From NCBI GenBank assembly GCA_003952965.2, contig RXIC02000051.1:124001-188000 (forward strand): a stretch of 64,000 bases of DNA. Reading direction: 5' to 3'. The notes under the pieces were generated by a model. That model did not search any database, was not told the origin of the DNA, and was given only the letters and a program-made list of their open reading frames with translations. Made by a program: the position numbers and the translations under genes. The stretch is from Morella rubra. Taxonomy: Eukaryota > Streptophyta > Magnoliopsida > Fagales > Myricaceae. Below, one piece after another: positions 1 through 10,900 of this stretch (positions are counted from its first letter, which is position 1; the number at the start of each line of letters is the position of its first letter).

Positions 1-520
1 ATTTTGAACCAAGTGCAACAGTAATCACCTCAAGTGGACGACAGATATGATGAGGTTACTTCCTTTTTTCCTTCTTTTATCCATCCCCCATGGCCCAATT
101 GTGAACCACGATCGAGTTTTTTCTTTCTTATTCTCATCATGATGACGCATCATTTGACTCGTTAAGCTGCCACTAAAATTAGTTCTGGAAATACTTCGTT
201 TTACTTGAGCATGTTGTGGAATTACCTTCCCCCACAGGGGCACAGTGGGCAGGAACCCTCTTTTTGTAACCAGCAATTGGTGTGGGCGTTCTTTATTTCA
301 AGTAATGAAGTTCGTTTTGATATTAAAAAAAAAAAAACAGCGAGAACCACGAGCTTGAAACAATAATTGGTTAGAGTGGAAGCCAGTTATTAAAGTAGTT
401 CACTTTATTAATCCCACTACTTTTTGTCCGAATCATGCTGAGCTTCTAGTCTCATCCTTTAAAATTGCGAGAGCCTTGACCCTACTCTATACCGACACTC
501 AGTGAGTGATCTCTCAGCCC

Positions 521-551
<31 letters not shown>

Positions 552-640
552 CTTGCCTCCCTCCATCCCCAGGCTCCTTTCCACAACTAAGGAAGGCGCT
601 AGCTTCATTATTGCTACGCTTTTTCACGGTGATTCGACTG
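1..640 (+). promoter_or_regulatory. P-module copy 1: upstream region and untranslated leader of DUF247 copy 1
   Basis: This block recurs, with high similarity, near 21.0, 44.7, 49.4 and 63.0 kb. It contains the motif gtgcaacagtaatcac, the stretch around agcgagaaccacgag (340-355), a W-box-type core ttgac at about 155, a CT-rich tract (525-550) and the leader end cacggtgattcgactg at 625-640. A splice donor gtaagct follows directly. The promoter role is inferred from position and from the module's conservation ahead of two DUF247 copies; no transcription start can be read from sequence. Confidence 0.6.
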
Positions 641-1239
641 GTAAGCTACTTGTTTTTGATGGTGAACTGTGACTTCCTTAGATATATTATTTTTGTTGGG
701 TCTTCTTGGTAAGTTTTCTGTGTGAATTGACTTGTGCTAGAGCCAAATGCAGACTTAATTAATTATTTAAAATTGCGAACTTAATTAGTGAATGGGCAAT
801 AAGATTGTTTTTGTTTTCCTTGTTTTTAAAACAAGGAGATATTTAGCATTAATACCTAATATCTTAAAAGAATATGAGACACTGTCCAGTAGGCACTTGC
901 CTATTCACACACTGGGATCATCAAAAGTAATCATCAGAGTGCATGATGAGATGGTACTATTAGCTAGGTTCCTTGGAGCTATGTGCAACAACACTAATTT
1001 GGACAAAAAAGAATTTGATCTAAACTAAAAATAATTCAGATCCTAATATTCAACGAAAGGTATCGGTCTATTATGTCCAGAAAAATGGAAATCATGTCCA
1101 ACTTACGCTTTGCATGAGAGGGAATGTAATCGTTTCCATCCGCTTTTTCTTTTTCCAAAGTCTTTAGCCTACTATTTATTTTTATTTTTGTGTTGGACAT
1201 GATCACCTAATGAAGTCATGATTTATGCATTAAGTGCAG
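641..1239 (+). other. Intron in the 5' leader of DUF247 copy 1
   Basis: The donor is gactg|gtaagct at 641 and the acceptor is attaagtgcag| ending at 1239, 21 bases before the ATG at 1261. DUF247 copy 2 has the same arrangement (45158-45522), which supports a conserved leader intron. The inside is AT-rich with no coding signal I recognise. Confidence 0.6.
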
Positions 1240-2216
1240 AAAACCAAAACAAAGTGCACGATGACTGAGGGCGAAGCAAAGAATGATATTCCAGAGGTTG
1301 AGGCTCCAAAGGTCGAGAAGGATTTCCTGGCTGAGCTGAAAAAAAAGATCTATGACTCACCACAAACAAAGAGCGCCGAAGAAAATACCCAGGAGACGGA
1401 GTCACCAAAAGAACCTGTTGGAGGAACTTGCATCTTCAGGCTCCCCCGCGAGCTCAGCAATAAATTTGACAATAAATACAAGGTGCCCCAGATCGTCTCC
1501 ATCGGACCCTATCACAACAATACAAATGTTCATGAGCTGAAGGTAATGGATGATCGCAAATTGCTGTACGTCCGCTCCTTTCTCAAGAATAATATGTCTA
1601 AAACCTTACGACAAGCCATGGAAAAGGCGTCGTACATCCCATGGTCCATCCGCATCTATCACTACTCCCTCTTTCCACATTAATCACAACGCTTCCAGCG
1701 CAGCTGCTGAAGGTAAGAGCTCAGAATTGGACGTCTACATCAACGACATAAGAACAATTGACAGAGGAGGCCAAAAAATGTTATTCTAAAGAAGTGGGTC
1801 CATCGGCACTGATGAGTTCTCGGAATGATGATTCGTATGGTTTTTTTATACTCGAGTTGTTTCTTAGGTTTAACTCATGGAGACCATTCAAATCAGATGA
1901 CCCTCTCCGCAGGAAGTTGCGGGTATCATCTGCTCTCTATAACGACCTTCTGCTGCTTGAGAATCAGATCCCATTTTTTGTTCTGTTTAAGTTATTTAAC
2001 GGCTTCCCTTAGAAAAATTTGAGAAAGGACAGCGAAGAGATCTTGATTAATCTTGCTCTGCAATTCTTTAACAAGGTAATGCGAAGACCCAAGGAAGAGT
2101 GGTACCCCTATGAGAATTATGGCAAGAAATTGCCCTTGCATTTATTGGACTTGATTCGGTCAAGTTTTACAACACCCACTACAAAAAAAAACAACTTACA
2201 GTTGCTCAAGACCACT

Positions 2217-2530
2217 AGTTATAGCCCGCTGCTATAGGTTTTAGCAGCGTTTTTTTAGCAGCTATATGTGTGTCGCAATAGGTTATAGCGGCATTTTTCG
2301 CGACGCTGTGAAAATCTTGACCTATAGCGGCGGTCACGACTGCCGCTAAAGACCGAAGCGCTTTTTTGAATTTTTTACAACGTTTTAGAAAACGCCACTG
2401 CCTGCCCGTTTTAGAAAACGCCCTATAGACCAATCGTTTTTTTTTTTAAAAAAAAATTTAGTAGCGTTTCTTTAAAACGCGCTACATTAGCGCCGTTAAA
2501 AACGCTATAGACCTAGGTGTTTTTTTTTTT
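2217..2530. repeat. Left subterminal repeats of the CACTA element
   Basis: Short GC-rich motifs built on tagcggc, gccgct and gcgttttt alternate with poly-T/A runs. The motif ctatagcggcggtcac near 2322 recurs at 10757 in the right subterminal region. In En/Spm-type elements such arrays are where the transposase-associated protein binds; that role is inferred. Confidence 0.75.
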
Positions 2531-3135
2531 AGAAAAACGTTGCAATAGCTTTATTTATAAAAACACCTGCGTTTTTTAATTTGTAATACAAATTTATTTT
2601 AATAACCATAATTCATTGATGTAAAAACCTAAGAACAAGGATAATAAAGCAAATATAATTCATCATTGATTAAATAACCAAGTCTTACAAGTTTTACAAC
2701 ACAAGAGTCTATACGAGTTTCTAACATAAAATAAAAATAACTTTAATCCTAGCATTAGCAAAAGCAGCTTCAGTACACCATCAGCACCAACCCCATCTTC
2801 ACCAAGTGGTAACTCTGCCATTGAAAAGGAGAAACGGGATAAGAAAAAATGAACAATATGCCAATAGCTTGAACAGAGAACATAGAGAGAGATATAGAAT
2901 ACATAGAGGCATTTTAGAGGCACTCCAAAATTCATAAACATAGAAGGCATTCATTCCAAAATTCATAAACATAGAGGCATTTTACAGTCCTAGCAATAAG
3001 ATTGATATTGGCCACGTAGCAAGAATTTTACAATTTCTTCATACAGATAAGTATGCTATACAGAACTGGTGAAACCTCAGATAAAATCCACTAGTCATAT
3101 GTTTAAAACTTGGTTATAAAATAACCATAATTCAC
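2530..3135. other. CACTA interior, non-coding, unrecognised
   Basis: AT-rich sequence between the left subterminal array and the Argonaute exon. A short segment containing attcataaacatag occurs twice (about 2930 and 2960). Since it follows the Argonaute exon's donor site on the minus strand, part of it may be captured intron. Confidence 0.4.
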
Positions 3136-3301
3136 CTTAAGAGGAAAATAAGTTGGGCTTTGGCTTCCCACATTGATACATGGTAGATCCCCAGAATAAC
3201 GCAATTCTATATGACGATGATTAACAAAATAATCATAAACAGTCACTTCCACCTCATCTTCACCATCCAAATTATTTGCATTTCTCTGCTTCAGCGTAAA
3301 T
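3136..3301 (-). pseudogene. Captured Argonaute exon (AGO4-like, PAZ-region border)
   Basis: On the minus strand the frame reads FTLKQRN, then EVTVYDYFVNHRHIELRYSG, then DLPCINVG and TYFPL. This is the segment of plant Argonautes at the end of the PAZ domain (VTVYDYF, DLPCINVG), and the wording is closest to the AGO4/6/9 clade that acts in RNA-directed DNA methylation. The exon is bounded by an acceptor tgtgtag at 3302 and a donor AAG|gtgaat at 3136, so it was taken from genomic DNA, not from spliced mRNA. The motif GKPKRP usual after CINVG is changed to GSQSP, suggesting a small deletion. No other Argonaute exon is recognisable in the element, so it is a fragment. Confidence 0.83.
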
Positions 3302-3740
3302 CTACACATGCAAGCATAGAAATTACTCAAAAAACAACAGCACTACAAAGATACTAAGAAGTTGTTCCTTTCAATATAACACCTTATGCAACTAAGTTCT
3401 TTCACAGCATTTTGAAAGTCGAATGTTCCAAAGAAAAAAATATTTAACTTGTAAAAGATCCTGCCAACCCCCACCCCCCCCCTCCTCTTCTTTGCTGTTT
3501 TACTTTCCAATCACACTTAAATGGATTACACCCTGCATCTATCTATATCCTTGACTGACTCAACTAAGGTATTTTTCAAAATGCAGTGTAATGACAAAAA
3601 TTTAGATTGCAGGCATTTGATACAACTTCATATTCATCTTACATACCATACGGTATCCCAACATCGAACACTAATTTCGCTAATTTCTTTTTCTTCATAT
3701 TGAATATTTAGTTTTCTTCATATTCAACTTCTAATTCATA

Positions 3741-4025
3741 TTACATTTGAAGTATTTGAATATCACTAATTTCGCTAATTTCCTTTGCTATCACAGAGAA
3801 ATCCTTTTTTGCCTTATCTGCTTGTATTTTCATCTGTTCTGAAGTTTCTTTTAGGATGATAATTGCTTTCTTGGAGTATACCTCGTATGCTTCTTGGGAA
3901 ATGCTTTGCATCTTCAAGGCTTGTTCTTTGAAAGAGTCTAGAACCTGTTTCCAAGCTTCTTCTGAGTCTTCAGTACCCAATTTGAGATCATCCTTATCTT
4001 TCTCCACTTCAATATCTGGATTCTT
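3741..4025 (-). pseudogene. Captured exon resembling FATTY ACID EXPORT 3 (TMEM14 family), N-terminal part
   Basis: The minus-strand frame has an acceptor tctctag ending at 4026, then acidic residues and the helical block EEAWKQVLDSFKEQALKMQ followed by SQEAYEVYSKKAI and LKETSEQMKIQADKAKKD. I recognise this from plant FAX3-type chloroplast proteins, where it forms the long amphipathic N-terminal region before the membrane helices. That identification is from memory of the family and is less certain than the Argonaute call. The frame ends with a stop at 3741-3743 after AKEISE, where the family normally continues toward its membrane segments. Those segments are absent here, so this is one captured exon. 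Confidence 0.6.
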
Positions 4026-4762
4026 CTAGAGGGGGGAAAAAAAGCTACCATGAGGAGACTGTTATAATTGACCAAGCAAGAAGAAAGTCTAGATACACTC
4101 CACCTAAGAGCATGTATGTGAAAACAGATAAGCTATTGAAGCCACGCCTTGAATAAGCCACAAGCTATTACCTTCTTCACAATGCAACACTTAATTTATC
4201 AAACTCCATCGTTAATAAGAATCCATCAGCGTTTAACAATGCTGCTTCCACAGAAGCTCAGGAAGCAAAGTAAGATGAGATATCCCATTATCAAATTTGT
4301 CACTGTCATGGTGTGTCGTAAAAACAATAGAATGCCCTTGTGTTGAAAATTAAACTATCGTAGGATAAACCTAAACACACAGCACTTAAAAATGCACTAT
4401 TCTCAATTAACCCCAGGTGTCTGTTATAAATTTGTCTTATTCAAACAGAAGTCTCGCAGCAAAGTCAAAGGCAGAATCCCCGTAAAGCAATTTCTCCAAA
4501 CAAACCCGAAAAAACAGAGCTTTGCCTTGTTCAACAATTAGATTCGAATCTCATGCTCCGCTCAGCTCAATTGTAATACGACAGAAAAAACTCAACTTGT
4601 CGACTCAAAATCCATGAGCAAAATCAACAAGAAAGCAAATGAACACGACAGAAAAATTGCAGTTACAAACAATGAATATTTTCAAAAACATCAAATCTTT
4701 CTCATTGACTCCTCGTGCGAAGCAGCGGAAGCTAAAACTGATGGTTTCCATAGCCTCCATCT
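4026..4762. other. CACTA interior left of the copia insertion, unrecognised
   Basis: Non-coding AT-rich sequence up to the copia target site. It may be captured intron of the FAX3-like gene on the minus strand, but nothing identifies it. A reading frame from 4614 runs into the copia LTR and is chance. Confidence 0.4.
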
Positions 4763-4767
4763 ATCCA

Positions 4768-4994
4768 TATTAAGAATACTACAACGGTCTCTTGATATTT
4801 TCCTTCCTTTGATAACAACGGCACTATTTACATTTATTTTGCCTTTCCTAGTTTACATATTTCCTTCATTACACACAGATCTCGTGGGATTCAATTCCAC
4901 CAAATGTCTTATATATTCATGTACAGAATACGTTCAATACAAAAATATATAGCATTCTCAAATCTCTCGAATATGCTTTCTCCAAATATTAACA
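4768..4994 (+). repeat. 5' LTR of the copia element
   Basis: It begins tattaagaatact (the usual leading TG appears as TA in both LTRs) and ends attaaca. It is identical to the 3' LTR except for three substitutions, one near position 19 and two about 160 bp in. Confidence 0.93.
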
Positions 4995-5006
4995 TGGTAT
5001 CAGAGC
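4995..5006 (+). other. Copia primer-binding site
   Basis: tggtatcagagc lies immediately after the 5' LTR. It is the standard copia primer site, complementary to the 3' end of initiator methionine tRNA. Confidence 0.9.
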
Positions 5007-5025
5007 AGTGAATTTTTTTTTCTTC

Positions 5026-8000
5026 ATGTCTAGTTCCGGCTCTGATTCGGAGGTCTCTCCTCCCACTCCGTCCAAACCTCATCTGGACGCCTCTTCTCCA
5101 TATTTTCTCCACTCTTCAGACTATCCTGGTGCTACCTTAGTTTCCACCCTCCTCAATGGTGATAACTACCTCAAATGGCAGAGAGCCATGAAAATTGCCC
5201 TCAACGCCAAACACAAACTTGGTTTTGTCAATGGCTCTCTTCCAAAACCGACCTCTTCCTCTGCCGATATTCAACTGTGGGAACGCTGTAATGATATGGT
5301 TCTGTCATGGATTCTCAATTCCATTGACAAATCCATTTCCGACAGCCTTCTCTACCATGACAGTCCTCGGGGTGTATGGATTGATCTCCAAGACCGTTTC
5401 TCCCAATCCAACAACCCCCGTGTTTTCCAATTGAAACGGGACATTTCTCTGCTAACCCAAGACACCAGATCCCTCTCCATGTACTTCACCCTCCTCAAAG
5501 GATTTTGGGACGAGCTCTCCATTCTCCAACCCGTGCCCCATTGCAGTTGTGGTGCTCTCAAAGATATTCAACAACTCAATGAAACCGAACGTACCTTTCA
5601 GTTTTTGGTTGGCCTTCACGAATCCTACGCCTCCATTCGCAACCAAATCCTTGCCATGGACCCTCTACCTCCTTTTCCAAACTCTATTCCATCCTCCATC
5701 AAGAAGAACGTCAACGCTTGCTGCATCTTCCCACTCCTTCCCCAGATGCTGCTGTAATGGCTGCCAACCGCCCTCCTTTCCGCTCCGATTCCGTGGCCGT
5801 GGCAGAGGACGCCCCAAATGCTCCTACTGTCACCGTGATGGTCACTGGCAGGAGCAGTGTTACTGCCTCCACGGGTTCCCTCTAGGCCACCTCCACGCCT
5901 CCCGTCCTCCTCCAGACTCAGCTGACGGTTCTTCCTCTGCGGCGCATCAGATATCCACGCTTGGCGCTCTCCCGTGAATGGCCTCTCCAATCTCTCGGGT
6001 GACCTAGTCCAGCAACTTATGGACTTGCTGAATTCCAGAAATACCCCTCCAGTCAACACAGAGCCTCCTTCGGTCAACTTTGCTGGTAACATTGTGTCCT
6101 GCAACTTCGTTTCTTTATTTTCTTCTACTGAATGGGTTATTGACTCTGGAGCTTCTGACCATATGGTTTCTCACTTATCTAGTCTTACTAACATTAATTT
6201 TCTTGCTCAACCTTGTCCTATTAAATTACCCACTGGTGAAATTGTTTCTATTACGCAATCTGGGACTGTTTCTTTGGCTCCCAATTTTATTCTCAACGAT
6301 GTCCTATACGTTCCTCAATTTAAATTTAACCTTCTATTAGCAAACTCACTAATGATCTCAATTGCGTTGCTCTTTTTTCCTCACACTTTTGTATTTTTCA
6401 GGACCGTGCCACGAAGAGGCTGATTGGAACGGGTGAAGTTCGCAATGGACTCTACTATGCAAATTTCCCTCAGTCACTGCCCTCCACTCTCATCGTGTTT
6501 CGCCCCCTCATTTATGGCACGCCCGCCTTGGTCATCCTTCTATGCGTTACATTCCTAAATCTCTTAATATTTCATCTGCTATTTTTCCTTGTGATATTTG
6601 TGCCCATGCTAAACATACTCGGTTACCTTTTTCAATAAATTTGAATAAAAGCACAGTTTGTTTTAATCGCATATATTGTGACATTTGGGGTGGTTATTCC
6701 ACGCCCTCTCTTTCTGGTGCTCATTATTTTCTCACTATAGTCGATGATTACTCACGCACCACATGGGTTTATTTAATGCAATTCAAATCTGACACATATA
6801 GTTGTCTTCAAAATTTTCTCGCATTCGCTCATAATCATTTCACTCACTCTGTTAAATTTATTCGCACTGATAATGGTCAAGAATTTCTTTCTCATAAAAT
6901 GCAACAATTATTCCATGATCATGGCATTTTTCATGAAAAGACTTGCGTCGAAACCCCCCAACAGAATGGCGTTGCTGAACGTAAACATCGCCATCTTCTT
7001 AATGTGGCTCGATGTCTCCGTTTCCACGCTAATCTGCCTCTCACTTTTTGGGGGGAATGCATTTTGACTGCTACTTATCTTATTAATCGCACTCCTTCTC
7101 CTAGTCTTAATCACAAATCTCCTTACGAACTTCTCTTTCACAAACCTCCCTCTTACACTCACTTACGTGTTTTTGGTTGCTTATGTTACGCTCATACTAT
7201 TTCTTCTCATCGTGATAAATTTTCTCCTCGTGCTAAACGTTGCATATTTCTTGGTTATCCTGCTCACCATAGTGCTTATCGAGTTTTTGATCTCGACACT
7301 CGTCAAACCTTCATTTCTCGGGACGTCACTTTTGAAGAACATCTCTTCCCTTATCACGACCGCACACTTCATCCTTCCTCTGATCCTGTCCTCCTCTCCC
7401 TATTCCTGACCTTCCTTCCTCTCCTTCCGCTTCCCTTCCCTCTACCCCTTCCTCAGCCTCTCCCACTCCCCCCCTCTCCCGCTACCTCCTACCCGACCCC
7501 GTCGTCAACTCACAACTCCTACCTATCTTCGTGATTACATCTGTCCAACTCTTCCTTCATCCATTCCGGCTCACCCCTCCTCTCACCCTCCCTCAGGTAC
7601 GGCTCACTATCTCTCTTCTCATTTATCTTATCATCGTTTTAATATTGGTCATTTAGCTTTTCTTTCTTCATTAGCACAAAATGATGATCCCCGCTCTTAT
7701 TCTGCTGCCATCCGCCATGCTCATTGGCGTGATGCCATGGCTGCTGAACTCACCGCTCTTGAAGCTAATCACACTTGGACTTTAAGCCTCTCCCTCCAGG
7801 TAAGAAACCTATTGGCTGTAAATGGGTCTTCAAGACCAAACTTCGAGCTGACGGTTCTATTGAACGCTACAAAGCTCGTTTAGTTGCCAAGGGTTACACT
7901 CAGGTTGAAGGCCTTGATTATCATGATACTTTCGCTCCTGTTGCTAAACTTGTCACTGTTAGATGTGTCCTTGCAGTTGCGGCCATCAAACATTGGGCGC

Positions 8001-9219
8001 TTCATCAATTAGACGTCCACAATGCTTTCCTTCACGGTGACCTTGACGAGGAAGTCTACATGCTCCCGCCTCCTGGCTCTTGTAGTGAGGGGAGTCTCGT
8101 GTTTGCCGCTTGCGCAAATCGCTTTACGGCCTCAAGCAAGCCTCCTGGAATTGGTTTTCGAAGCTTTCTTCTGTCCTCTTAGCTGCCGGTTTTCATCAGT
8201 CTCAGGCTGATCATTCTCTTTTTACTCATTCAAAAGCCTCTTCATTTACTCTCATCCTTATCTATGTTGACGATATTCTTTTGGCAGGTAATGATCCCTC
8301 GCACATCAACTTTCTCAAAGATTTCTTGGGCACCGTTTCCGCATTAAAGATCTTGGTCCCTTGAAGTATTTTTTGGGCTTAGAAGTTGCTCGCTTCCCTT
8401 CCAGCATTTTCCTTAATCAACGGAAATATGCCCTCGATATCCTCACCGACAGCGGCCATCTTGGTACCCGCCCTGCTCACACTCCGATGGAACAGAAATC
8501 TCAAACTCACCGACTCCCTTGGCGTCCTTCTCCCGGATCCCAGCATATATCGTCGCCTCATCGACTGCCTTATCTATCTTACCATCACTCGTCCAGACAT
8601 TGTTTTCGCTGTCAACATTCTCAGTCAATTCATGCACACTCCTCGTCAGCCCCATTATGACGCTGGCCTTCGCATCCTCCGCTACCTTAAAGCTACTCCT
8701 GGTCAAGGCCTCTTTTATCCTACTGAGAACAATTTGCAAGTCTCCGCCTACTCCGACTCCGACTGGGCAAGTTGTCCTATTACTCATCGCTCCACCACTG
8801 GTTTTTTTATCCAACTTGGCACTAGTCCTATTTCTTGGCGTACCAAGAAACAACCCACTGTCTCTCATTCTTCTGCCGAAGCTGAATACCGTGCCATGGC
8901 CTCTACTACGTGTGAACTGACTTGGCTTCGTTCTTTGCTCACCGACATCACTGTTCCTCATCCTCAGCCCATGCACCTCTACTGCGACAACCAGGCTGCG
9001 CTCTACATTGCCAAGAATCCTGTTTTCCATGAACGCACCAAACACATCGAGATTGACTGCCATCTCGTTCATGAACAGCTTTGTAGTGGTCTCATCGCTC
9101 CAGCCCATGTTTCTGCTTCCCAACAACTTGCTGATATTTTCACCAAAGCATTGGGCCGTGACTTATTCGACACTTTATCTTGCAAGTTGGGCATTTCGAA
9201 CCTTCATGCGCCAACTTAA
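5026..9219 (+). pseudogene. Copia gag-pol polyprotein, multiply frameshifted
   Basis: The ATG at 5026 starts gag with the block YLKWQRAMKIAL. A CCHC zinc knuckle (CSYCHRDGHWQEQC) is at about 5817-5858 in a second frame. The protease motif WVIDSGASDHM is at about 6133. The integrase has its zinc region (LWHARLGHPS, then CDICAHAKH) near 6508-6615 and a DDE core with IYCDIWG, FIRTDNGQEF and ETPQQNGVAERKH over 6675-6990. Reverse transcriptase shows GCKWVFKTK (7813), [13 protein letters not shown] (8007) and YVDDILLAGN (8263). RNase H ends with YCDNQAALYIAKNP (about 8980) and ADIFTKAL. At least six frame changes (near 5690, 5970, 6345, 7535, 8090 and 8360) separate these blocks, so no full polyprotein can be made as the sequence stands. 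Confidence 0.93.
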
Positions 9220-9226
9220 GGGTGAG
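9213..9226 (+). other. Copia polypurine tract
   Basis: The run acttaagggtgag directly precedes the 3' LTR, the position where plus-strand priming occurs. It is interrupted by pyrimidines, so somewhat degenerate. Confidence 0.6.
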
Positions 9227-9453
9227 TATTAAGAATACTACAACAGTCTCTTGATATTTTCCTTCCTTTGATAACAACGGCACTATTTACATTTATTTTG
9301 CCTTTCCTAGTTTACATATTTCCTTCATTACACACAGATCTCGTGGGATTCAATTCCACCAAATGTCTTATATATTCATGTACAGAATACGTTCAATACA
9401 ATAAGATATAGCATTCTCAAATCTCTCGAATATGCTTTCTCCAAATATTAACA
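9227..9453 (+). repeat. 3' LTR of the copia element
   Basis: It starts tattaagaatact and ends attaaca, and is followed at once by the second ATCCA target copy. See the 5' LTR for the differences. Confidence 0.93.
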
Positions 9454-9697
9454 ATCCAGGGAAAGAAAACGAACCCCAACGCCTTTGGAAGACACAGCTC
9501 TAGCCACAACAGAAATTCTATAGCAGCGAGGCCAGAGCAGCGGATCAAACCGTATAGACGGCACCATCGGAGTCCTCTTCGGAGAGGAGCGAGAGACTGA
9601 GAGATTTCGAGGGAGAGGAGCTTGAGGGAGATTTGGAGCTTCGACATATAGGGGAGGAGCTGAGCTTCGAGGAAGAAGGGAGGGCTGGAGCTTCGAC

Positions 9698-9840
9698 GAA
9701 GAGGGGAGGGGCGCTATCGATGAGAGGGCAGCGATCGGAAGGGGCTGGAGATTTCATGAAGAGGGGAGGGGCGCTGTCAACGGAGAGGGCAGCGATCGGA
9801 GGGGCTGGAGCTTCTTCGACGAAGAGGGGGCTGGAGACTT
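9698..9840. repeat. GA-rich tandem repeat inside the CACTA element
   Basis: The phrase gaagaggggaggggcgct begins at 9698 and 9758, with a partial unit at 9821, giving a period of about 60 bp. It lies in a wider GA-rich block (9560-9870), the most GC-rich stretch on this side of the element. Read on the minus strand it could be the serine/proline-rich start of a captured gene, but no family is recognisable. Confidence 0.75.
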
Positions 9841-9917
9841 TTGGGAGCGGGGGAGAAGGTTTTTTTTCACAAGTAGGGCGGGAAGCGGGAAGGGTTTAAT
9901 TTAAAGGGAGAGAAACT

Positions 9918-9955
9918 GTGAGTTTTGACATTTTTTAAGACAAGTCAAAACTCAC
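9918..9955. repeat. Perfect 12-bp inverted repeat
   Basis: gtgagttttgac at 9918-9929 is the exact reverse complement of gtcaaaactcac at 9944-9955, with a 14-base spacer. It lies between the GA-rich block and the AT-rich right part of the CACTA. It may be a relic of the ends of a small nested element or a hairpin; function unknown. Confidence 0.7.
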
Positions 9956-10720
9956 CGTTTTTAGCCTTTTTTTAAAAAAAAAATTTGTAGTTTTTCAGTT
10001 TTTTTAATAATAAGCTATATACATGTTATGTGTTTTTAGTAAATTAAAATCAGTTGTAATTTGTAATAGTATTTAAAAATCTTTATACTTAGTATTAATT
10101 ACATAGCATATTATTTTACACTCTTTTTTATAACAGTATAATAATCTTAATTAAAATAGGTTGGTAGTAATAATATATAATACTTATAATTTAAAAGTAT
10201 AATGCTTCTATATAACATTGCATGATTTGTTATATGTGTTCATCATATACATGATATGTGCTAATTAACTTAAGTATTTTATATGTATGTACCTATATAC
10301 CTAATGACTAAATCATAACCTCTAAGACATATATTAAGTTATGTACTTTAATTGCATAAGCTAATCTCACAATATCTATTTGTTTGAAATTAAATAATAT
10401 ATCCTAATTAAATAATATTATATTACTAATTATTCAAAATATATATGCTCATTATAAGTATGATAATAATGTTTTCTAAACTACTTAGATTTAGTCAATA
10501 AATATGCAATTACCATAACAACATAGGTTAATTTAATAATATATAATAACTTCAATTTTCATAACACTCCTTCTAATTCCATATTTTATTAAGTAGGTCC
10601 CTTAAAATAAAATTTTTTAAATACACGACAACTAAAATTATATATTAAAATGAATAAAATAATTATTAACATTAAATAACTTATAATTAATAAATAATTT
10701 TTTTTGGCACTTATACTTGT
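9956..10720. other. AT-rich right interior of the CACTA element
   Basis: Very AT-rich sequence without coding signal or recognisable repeat, before the right subterminal array. Confidence 0.5.
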
Positions 10721-10900
10721 AGCAGCGTTTTTTAAACAAACACCGCTCAAGGGGGTCTATAGCGGCGGTCACCAACCGCCGCTAAAAATACCGCCGCAAT
10801 AGGTGGCTTATAGCGGCGTTTGTCCACAAACGCCTCTAAAAATACCTTTTAGCTGCGTTTTTATCGACCGCCGCTAAAAAGAATGCCGCTACAGACCTAT
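10720..10900. repeat. Right subterminal repeats of the CACTA element
   Basis: Repeated tatagcggcg, accgccgctaaaaa and gccgcaatagg motifs mirror those at the left end. Several can pair as short hairpins around gcggcggt and accgccgc. Confidence 0.75.

Larger units (their letters stand above)
4768..9453 (+). mobile_element. Ty1/copia LTR retrotransposon nested in the CACTA element
   Basis: Two 227-bp LTRs flank a gag-pol region. The 5-bp target duplication ATCCA is exact (4763-4767 and 9454-9458). A primer-binding site tggtatcagagc follows the 5' LTR and a purine-rich stretch precedes the 3' LTR. The domain order gag, protease, integrase, reverse transcriptase, RNase H is that of copia. I count three substitutions between the LTRs (about 1.3%), so the insertion is recent and younger than the CACTA it landed in. 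Confidence 0.95.

Noticed and set aside
4614-4952. 112-codon frame
   Set aside because: It spans the junction between CACTA interior and the copia LTR, so it cannot be an ancestral gene.
5625-6104. 159-codon minus-strand frame
   Set aside because: Antisense shadow of copia gag and the zinc-knuckle region.
8443-9126. 227-codon minus-strand frame
   Set aside because: It is the shadow of the copia RNase H region on the opposite strand.
9633-9899. 88-codon Gly/Glu/Arg-rich frame in the CACTA right arm
   Set aside because: It reads through a 60-bp GA-rich tandem repeat, which keeps several frames open by composition.
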